From Arion vulgaris (lineage: Eukaryota; Mollusca; Gastropoda; Stylommatophora; Arionidae): a stretch of DNA of 64,000 nt. Shown one piece after another: positions 56,911-64,000 of this stretch. How positions within the stretch are numbered: position 1 is the first letter of the stretch; every line of letters starts with the position of its first letter. The stretch covers positions 36,298,066-36,362,065 of the forward strand of contig CM036765.1 in the NCBI GenBank assembly GCA_020796225.1, read 5' to 3'. Under the pieces are notes generated by a model. That model was not told the DNA's origin. It worked only from the letters and a program-made list of their open reading frames with translations, and made no database searches. Position numbers and translations under genes: made by a program.

Positions 56911-57229
56911 TTGGCAAAGTCGATAACCAAGAAAAACAATATTCAATCTACCTTTCCTCATAATGAGAAGTCGTTCATGTCTATACTGTATGACTTTCAA
57001 ATTTCATGATGTCCTTTGGTAGAGCGTGGGTGGTGTTTTACGCTATTATTCAGTTTTCTAAATCATTAGAAATGATATAAATAGATTATGACTTATTGAT
57101 CTCAGTGTTGTTTCTGCAGTCGACACATATCTGTGATCAAATTAGATGATCTCTTAAATTACAAGTGATATGTGGACCCGCGTCATAGTTGTGGTGAACT
57201 AATCAGTTCGAGAAATTCGTCCTCCCCCG

Positions 57230-57578
57230 TGGCGTGTATATATTAACAAGTGGTCAATATGGAATGTTCGAAGATCAAGAAGAAAATGGGGAAAAGTCAG
57301 ATACCACACTTAGTACATGACAGTAGCAAGGGTTTGGAGAGTGGAGTAGATTCATAACTAATAAAACTATAATAATTAATGTTCAAAGAAAAGTCAGATA
57401 CTACACTTAGTACATGACAGTAGCAAGGGTTTGGAGAGTGGAGTAGATTCATAACTAATAAAACTATAATAATTAATGTTCAAAGAAAAGTCAGATACTA
57501 CACTTAGTACATGACAGTAGCAAGGATTTGGAGAGTGGAGTAGATTCATAACTAATAAGACTATAATAATTAAAGTTC
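57230..57578. repeat. SINE-B tail fragment and 97-bp array
   Basis: 57236-57290 resembles the SINE-B end (aacaagtggtcaatatggaa, gttcgaagatcaagaag). From 57292 three 97-bp units containing agtcagatactacacttagt and gtttggagagtggagtagat follow at once. Confidence 0.88.
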
Positions 57579-57784
57579 AAATGTTGATAACCACTATAAC
57601 TCTTCAGTGGCAGTTTCTATTATTTTCATATCAACTATCTCGTAATTTTGTTAATCACAATCTTGTTATAATTTCTTCTGAACTGTATTTAGTTATTTGC
57701 TTTTCTTTAATAGTTTTCTTTTATTAATTGTTATTCATTTTTACTTTTGTTCATAGGATTTAACATATGTATTGTCTATACTGT

Positions 57785-58090
57785 CGTCCCAAGGTATATG
57801 ATGGAATTTATTGTCCACTCTTGTCTCTACGCGTAGGGGTGGGAGTTTTAATTTGCGTTCCATGGCCAGATGAGTGGCCCGTGTTGTGTTATATCCGTGT
57901 TTATTTAGTGTGGTCTTGATATTGTCTATCCATCTTTATCTTGGTCTTCCATTGGCTCTATGGCTTGATCTCTTTATATGTATGCTGTTATTGGTGGTTG
58001 GTTGTATTCCATTCTCATTAAATGTCCAAACACTTCATTTGTTGTCTCTCAATGTATTCGGTACATGAAGTTATACCCACTCTGCTTCTG
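57785..58090 (-). pseudogene. L4 LINE 3' end
   Basis: Alignable with 14055-14300 over tccgtgtttatttagtgtgg, ctatccatctttatcttggt and ggggtgggagttttaatttg; same strand. Its minus frame is more decayed but extends further toward the element's 5' side. Confidence 0.75.
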
Positions 58091-58479
58091 ATGTCCTCAT
58101 TTCGTAGTCTATTCTAGACGAAAATGTTTACAATTCAGATCATTATGTTGCTTATCTTATCATGAATACTTGTCAGATTTATTTTTGTTACAGCCACACA
58201 GCGCTTTGTCCTCTTTGTTTAGATGGGAGTTTACTCTATAGAACAGAGGTATTAAGACTGCTTGTCTGAGGTTGTCGTCCCTCATGTGCAGGTCATCAAA
58301 ACAGAAAAAAAAACTGTTCACTTTACAGGGCTAAAACACGGGATGTTTCTGTGAGGAGATCACAATGTTTCCGCACGCAATATATACATATTAACAAATG
58401 GAGAAATAATATAGCTCTAAACCAGCTAATTCTACTTTATATTTTATTGACACTTCAGTTCAATGGTAATTCTGACTGC

Positions 58480-58700
58480 TTTATAACGTGCCGTGATCTT
58501 GTTTGTCTTACAACTTATTATGTTTTTTACTTCTGTTATTCTTTGCTTGAATCAAGGCCTTTTGGTCGAAACGTTGCTGTGTATTTTTATTGTTTTTGTA
58601 TTTTGTAACACTACATTACTTTGTTTTAACGTATTTCGCCAGTTCTACATAGTTTTACTGCAGTCTTTCCTTATATCTTTATTTTATATATATATATATA
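58480..58700 (+). mobile_element. Penelope-like terminal repeat candidate
   Basis: tttgcttgaatcaaggcctt then TTGGTCGAAACGTTGC, followed by tacattactttgttttaacg, tatttcgcc and tacatagttttact, colinear with the 46385 element and with 8946-9115. It ends in a TA run. Confidence 0.5.
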
Positions 58701-58704
58701 TATA

Positions 58705-58930
58705 TAATTGCACTTGTGATTACTAGTTCATTCATTCACTCACTTCATTCATTCACTTCATTCACTCACTTCATTCCCCACTTCATTCCCCTTCATTCCC
58801 CACTTCTTTCACCCACTTTTCATCCAGTTCATTTACTCATTTCATTCCCCACATCATTTACTCATTTCATTCCCCACTTCATTTACTCACTTATTCCCCA
58901 CTTCACTTGCTCAGTTCATTCCCCCACTTA
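58705..58930. repeat. CATTCACTT/CCCCACTTCATT repeats
   Basis: Degenerate 8-16-bp repeats of ttcattccccacttcattta. 58940-59700 has no recognised feature. Confidence 0.88.
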
Positions 58931-59725
58931 ATTCATCCTGTGTAAGACACCATTAGATTCTAGTGCCCCTCATATGTACATTGCATCCTTGCATTTGTGT
59001 CTATTGCTTGTAGTAAACCGTAATATAATCGTTAACTGTCACCAGTACATGTCAATGATTTTATGAACATAATTCCAACATAAATGCAATAACATACACC
59101 GAATCCTCGCAGAGTTTAATAAGAAATGACGACATATCTGTGACTGTGAATTCGATGCTTAAAATGTTGATTTTATAACTCGGATGCTGTTACATTATAA
59201 CGCAAGTATCGACCACAATAATCCAAGGTTAAATGATGTGTGCTAGTTTGAGCTTGAAGCTGGAGAATGGATGGCTTCTCTAAAATAGTTGATCGAATGT
59301 AGCAAAAGTGTTTTATTTGTTTATGAGCGAGTGATGCGTGCTAAAGTTACGGCTCAAAAATAGTGCCTGGAACGTGGTGTAATAACATTAATACTGCAGT
59401 CTCTGATATGATACGGCTTCTTTCGAAATCAATTACTGTAGACCTGGCTCACCTTCAGCAAACTGAAAATAAAATGTCACTTATCCAGTGTGTGAATGAG
59501 AAGTGGGAAAAAGGGGTATTTTCTTTTGTACACGTTTTTGTATATAACTTGAAGGCTATTTAAATTATGAACATGTTATAACAGTGTTTCTCCTTCTGTG
59601 CAACACTGCTGTCCCCTTACCGGCAATATATTTACTAGTTTATGCAATGTCTCCTATCGTGTGCACTTTACACTGGCAACTAATGGCATACAGATGGAAT
59701 AAAACTAAGAACTGCACCAAAAGTT

Positions 59726-60004
59726 TTTTTTTTTTTTTTTTAAACCCTTTCATACCTCGTGGTATATAGGTCAATACAGTATTAGGCCTGTAATTTTCAT
59801 TGACCGTCGGCACACGATGGGTGATGTGATCAGCATCACGCCGGCCGCCTTTACTTTCCCAGAGCATGTCTGGTACCCAGTTGAGGCTGGGTCGACCTGA
59901 GAGCCGTCACGATCGGGAAAAATTTCACGCACACTGCGGAAGTTGAACCCAGACCACCAGCCTTGAGAAGCGAGCTCACTAACAACTACGCTACCGCGGC
60001 TCTC
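59726..60004 (-). mobile_element. SINE-H, poly-A, perfect 12-bp TSD
   Basis: A 279-bp element bounded by gcaccaaaagtt (59714-59725 and 60005-60016). On the minus strand a tRNA-like head (A-box-like gcggtagcgtagttgttagt; B-box gggttcaacttcc) leads to a GC-richer body and a poly-A of about 16-18. The clean TSD and tail suggest a recent insertion. Only copy of this family in the window. Confidence 0.94.
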
Positions 60005-60304
60005 GCACCAAAAGTTAGACATATTTTTTTCTTTAAAACATGTGTAACTGTATAGTGTGTATGGTATAAAAATGACAGTCATATGCAAGATGGGGATAAA
60101 TGAAAGGTTGAACACGTCATAGTATTGCATTAGATCATAGTTCGTATCCTTGATGTAACCAATACTTATATAATAACTGTGTTTGTAATTTAAGTCCGTC
60201 CTAAAACGGTTCGTGACTCAGCTATACTTAATGCTATTGTTGTTTTCAATTGTTACATATATTGAAGACCCATCTGAACTTATTGTCACTAGGTGAAAGC
60301 GTCT

Positions 60305-60570
60305 AACACGCCGCCCGTTTGGTGCCGGGACCCGCAAGGGAATCAAAGAATAGTGCCACTGCGACCTACAAGGCATGTTGTAAGAGGCGATTGATGTAGG
60401 ACCTAAGGAAGCTATCCTAGTAAATAAAAAGCATCGCAGAAATTGGATGTGCTGGCCTACCCATAGACGCATAACTGGCACAATCTACAATCGTTCTTAG
60501 GCTCAGATCACATACAAATCTTACAAAATAGTTAACAAATGGTCGATATGGAGCGTTCAAAGAAAAAGAA
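60305..60570 (+). mobile_element. SINE-B copy
   Basis: gcccgtttggtgccgggacc, aaggcatgttgtaagaggcg, gatcacatacaaatcttaca and tatggagcgttcaaagaa. Useful for the consensus because the core and 3' part are both well preserved. No clear TSD. Confidence 0.87.
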
Positions 60571-60875
60571 ATGTTTACTCTTGCTTGAGAAAAACTGAAA
60601 AAATGTAATATAGAGCGACATTATTTCTCGAATCATGAAAGCTTTAATCATTTTGTTCTTCTTCTGTGTCGATATATTGACCAGCGGTATTATTTCAGAT
60701 GTCTCAAGGTCAATGAAGTGTACGTTGCAATATACATGCGTCCGGACATAAAACATAATTACGGCATTAAAGGATTACTAGGGGATGTTCGATGAACTCT
60801 GAATTTCCACTGAATACCAGAAGTTTTGCAGCTTGTAGCAAGTATGCTGTGCCAAATTTATCACTAATTTTATAT

Positions 60876-61128
60876 CTTCTTCTTCTTTGCGTTCGTTCTT
60901 TACGACCAATTTTAATCACTTTTGTGATATGTTTGATCTTTGCCAAGAACATGTATACGTTGCACATTGGTTTGGTAGGACCCTAAACGCATAGACTTCT
61001 ACACGTTTAGGACACATGCATCCGATTTCAGCCAAACCTCCTGTAGTCGCCTCTTACGACATGCGTGGCAGGTAACAGTGGTTCTATTCTTTACACCCCA
61101 AATTTGGGCCCCAGTAACTACTCGGACG
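60876..61128 (-). mobile_element. SINE-A inserted in SINE-C, 253 bp
   Basis: Complement of SINE-A from the GAA tail (cttcttcttctttgcgttcg) to cagtaactactcggacg. Flanks actaattttatat (60863-60875) and attaattgtatat (61129-61141) match 11 of 13. The target is the 3' part of the SINE-C that continues at 61129. Confidence 0.88.
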
Positions 61129-61385
61129 ATTAATTGTATATGAAAATCGTGGCATATTCTTTACAGGATATAGCCATCTACAACAGTAAACGAGTTTTCA
61201 GTTTGCTAGGCACCACTTATACGTTCAGTAGTTTGTCATTGCTTTCTAAACGTTGAGGTCTATTTTTACCATTCATAAAAATTCCACGGAAACAAATTTT
61301 GCTTCCAAACTGCCTGCCGTGGAGTTTGAACCAGGTATGCTTGAGTTGTGATCAAGCTCACTACCACTTAAGCTACAGTGGCTCA
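61129..61385 (-). mobile_element. SINE-C, unexpanded reference copy
   Basis: The minus strand begins gccactgtagcttaagtggt (A-box) with B-box ggttcaaactcc, and passes through the body to acgattttcatatacaat. It contains a single copy of the segment that is repeated about 22 times at 7928-8833. Confidence 0.85.
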
Positions 61386-61481
61386 TATAATTTTACATAC
61401 ATATGCAATATTTGTTTGATTAAATGTTTAGTTAAAATAAAGTTTTTATCTGCAACCCTCACCAGACTGCAAGTATATTAA

Positions 61482-61990
61482 ATGTGGTGAAGATAGTGGT
61501 GAAGATAAGGGGTAAGATAGTGGTGAAGATAATGGTGAAGATATGGTGAAGATAATGGTGAAGATAATGGTGAGATAGTGGTGAAGATAATGGTGAAGAT
61601 AATGGGTGAAAGATAATGGTGAAGATAATGGTGAAGATAGTGGTGAAGATAATGGTGAAGATAATGGTGAAGATAATGGTGAAGATAATGGTGAAGATAA
61701 TGGTGAAGATAATGGTGAAAATAGTGGTGAAGATAATGGTGAAGATAATGGTGAAGATAATGGTGAAGATAATGGTGAAGATAATGGTGAAGATAATTTT
61801 GAAGATAATGGTGAAGATAATGGTGAAGATAGTGGTGAAGATAATGGTGAAGATAATGGTGAAGATAATGGCGAAGATAATGGTGAAGATAATGGTGAAG
61901 ATAATGGTGAAGATAATGGTGAAGATAATGGTGAAGATAATGGTGAAGATAATGGTGAAGATAATGGTGAAGATAGTGGTGAAGATAGAC
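61482..61990. repeat. 12-bp array
   Basis: About 42 units of gaagataatggt with scattered agtggt variants; all six frames are open across much of it because the unit is a multiple of three. The left edge is irregular (61500-61610). Confidence 0.97.
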
Positions 61991-62208
61991 AAAATCCCTG
62001 TTCTGGAAGCCAACAAAGAATAGCAAACCAACATATAACTGGTGTTGTTAGTTGCCACACACTCAGAAACATACTGATTGAAAAATCCGTGCCAAGTATA
62101 CAGTAATTGGTTCCATGTGCAGTGATGATGATCTGGCGACTAAACTAAAATTAAACTAAACTTAATTTTTATCTGTTATTGTTTTGTTATAATATTACTA
62201 TATTATAT

Positions 62209-62461
62209 CTTCCGAGTGGTTACCAGGGCCCAAATTTGGGGTGTAAAGAATAGAACCACTGTTACCTGCCATGCATGTCGTAAGAGGCGACTAAGGAGGT
62301 TTGGCTGAAATCGGATGCATGTGTCCTAAACGTGTAGAAGTCTATGCGTTTAGGGGCCTACTAAACCAATGTGCAACGTATACACGTTATTGGCAAAGAT
62401 GAAACATATCACAAAGAGTGATTAAAATTGGTTGTAAAGAACGAACGCAAAGAAGAAGAAG
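62209..62461 (+). mobile_element. SINE-A, full length, perfect 12-bp TSD
   Basis: A 253-bp element between actatattatat at 62197-62208 and 62462-62473. Starts cttccgagtggttaccag and ends in a GAA run. With 1192-1444 it fixes both ends of the family. Confidence 0.94.
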
Positions 62462-62473
62462 ACTATATTATAT

Positions 62474-62810
62474 AAGCATATATGCTGGAGACTGCTAATG
62501 ATTAACATTCACTTTACAAGATTACTAATGATGTTAAGGGACCATTCGACATCTGTTGGGGGAGACTGAGCACCTATGGGTCTGTCTAGAATCATATGAC
62601 ATTGATTCAGCAACCAATAGCCAATAATCAATTAATGTTACTATTAATATTAGCTTATTATTATTATTAGTTTGTTATTATTGTAATGTCCAAACGTCGC
62701 CCACTCCCCTACAGCCATCAGTCAGATGATACCCAAAATATAACAAGTTAAACAGCACTGATCTATAACAGAGATACTTCCTCTTCGTTCACACACTATA
62801 AATTCAGACG
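62474..62810. other. AT-rich spacer
   Basis: A TTA microsatellite near 62660-62680; otherwise unassigned. Confidence 0.45.
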
Positions 62811-62825
62811 TAGTAAGAGCACCTG

Positions 62826-62990
62826 ACGCAGAGGCAGAGGCAGACCAAGAAGAAGATGGCTACAAGATATTAAAGAAACCATGAACATGACCATCGACGA
62901 AGTGGGTGAACTGGCAAGAGACAGAGTGAATTTCAGATGTGCTGCAAAGAGAGCAACGTCCTATAAAGGATACGCAGCTTGATGATGATG
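62826..62990 (+). mobile_element. RTE-like LINE 3' fragment, 11-bp TSD
   Basis: Only the last 165 bp (GRGRPRRRWLQDIKETMNM, then CAAKRATSYKGYAA and stop) and GATGATGATG remain. aagagcacctg flanks it at 62815-62825 and 62991-63001. Near-identical to the end of the 4057-4739 element. Confidence 0.93.
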
Positions 62991-63194
62991 AAGAGCACCT
63001 GGCATGGTTTCTTTAACTTATTTTTGCGTGAAAACTTGCTTTCTTTATTATCAGAGTCCCCTCCATATAAGAGTACATTCTCCCACTTCAATGGTAACAT
63101 AAATATCAAACTGCTCTCACAAATGTGCTACAACAGTCACTCGAGTATGAAAGAAACCTCAAAGAAAGTCAATCACTTATAAAAGATAACAGCT

Positions 63195-63470
63195 AGTATT
63201 TTGAAGACTTTACCACTTCACTTCTAAAAGCTAGTGAACAACCAGTATTGTGAAGTCTTTAATACTTCACTTCTAAAAGCTAGTGAACACCTAGTATTGT
63301 GAAGTCTTTAACACTTCACTCAAAAGCTAGTGAACACCTAGTATTGTGAAGTCTTTAACACTTCACTTCTAAAAGCTAGTGAACAACCAGTATTGTGAAG
63401 TCTTTAACACTTCACTACAAAAATCGAGATAACACCTAATATTGTGAGGTTTCTACCATTTTACTGCTGA
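63195..63470. repeat. About 50-bp tandem array
   Basis: Five units with agctagtgaacacctagtat and gtgaagtctttaacacttca; diverged relatives resume beyond the SINE-B at 63740-63800. Confidence 0.93.
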
Positions 63471-63474
63471 ATCT

Positions 63475-63715
63475 TCTTCTTCCAACGCTCCATATCGACC
63501 ACTTGTTAACTACTATTTGTGATTTCTATGTGATCTGACCCTAAGAACGATTGTACATTGCGCCAGTAAGGACCTACAAGTAGGCTAGTTTATCCGATTT
63601 CTGCGACGCTTGTTATTTACTAGGGTAGCTTCCTCAGTCGCTTCTTACGACGTGCCATGCAGGTCGCAGTGTTACTATTCTTTGCTCCCCTTGCGAGGCC
63701 CGGCAACACAACGCT
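63475..63715 (-). mobile_element. SINE-B inserted in the 50-bp array
   Basis: Complement of SINE-B (ctccatatcgaccacttgtt, agggtagcttcctcagtcgc, cttacgacgtgccatgcagg, ggcccggcaacacaac). Flanks gctgaatct and gctcaatct differ at one base, and array-like sequence lies on both sides. Confidence 0.85.
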
Positions 63716-64000
63716 CAATCTAGAATCTTGGACTGTGAGGTTGAGATGTCTAACACTTCACTTCTGGAAGTTGAAACCTAGTACTTCACGGTCTCTAACA
63801 CTCGTACTACTGCATGATTATATATCCCAAATAATTAAGTAAAAATATAGTTGAGCAGGTTTTAGTATCGCAGAAAGTATCATTACGTGGACAAGTGTAA
63901 TGTTTGAAGTATTATTACTTATACAATGCATTACTCTACAAGTTATCGATTTCTCAATTATTGTGATATTGTGATTTCTCTTTGTGTGACGTAACCGTAA

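Noticed and set aside
61446..62106. Open frames of 135-208 codons in nearly all frames
   Set aside because: Produced by the 12-bp array; simultaneous openness in five frames shows lack of coding constraint.

Overview
This is a eukaryotic, animal-type genomic window. It is AT-rich, full of tRNA-headed SINEs, LINE 3' fragments, hAT-type MITEs and microsatellites, and its few coding pieces are short exons bounded by GT-AG splice sites. No operons, ribosome-binding sites, rRNA or functional tRNA genes are visible. The mixture (several SINE families, RTE-like LINEs with GAT tails, abundant minisatellites, a 34-kb intron) would suit a lophotrochozoan, perhaps a mollusc, but that placement is inference only.

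One gene is supported. Four plus-strand exons (11599-11712, 45978-46057, 49825-50068, 52025-52123) keep one open reading frame across compatible phases (0/0, 2/2, 0/0) and encode part of a basic, Ser/Pro-rich cytoplasmic-looking protein that I cannot name. The first and last exons of the gene lie outside the window. Everything else is intronic or flanking repeat.

Layout: 1-11.6 kb is upstream intron or flank with LINE relics, a 15-copy perfect 20-bp array, a 64-bp satellite split by a LINE, 39-bp and 40-bp arrays, and a minisatellite that runs straight into the splice acceptor of the first exon. 11.7-46 kb is one intron with arrays at 14.5, 17.3, 22.5, 24.3, 27.2, 35.5, 38.2, 39.3 and 40.2 kb, nested SINEs at 29-35 kb and a foldback at 32.7-33.1 kb. 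46-52 kb holds the other three exons with smaller arrays and an RTE insertion. 52-64 kb holds isolated SINE and LINE copies, a 12-bp array at 61.5 kb and a 50-bp array at 63.2 kb.

Family labels are mine. SINE-A: headless, about 253 bp, GAA tail. SINE-B: headless, about 243 bp, sharing a core with A. SINE-C, -E, -F, -G and -H: tRNA-like heads. LINEs: RTE-like with GAT tail, L2, L3, L4, L5, L6, and an I/jockey-like element with RNase H.

The most notable pattern is that several minisatellites are not independent repeats. Each is an internal piece of a SINE amplified in place, with the remaining SINE sequence still on one or both sides (7.9-8.9, 27.2-28.9 and 35.4-38.1 kb, plus a two-copy early stage at 11.2 kb). 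Many long open frames in this window are only translations of such arrays and are not genes.
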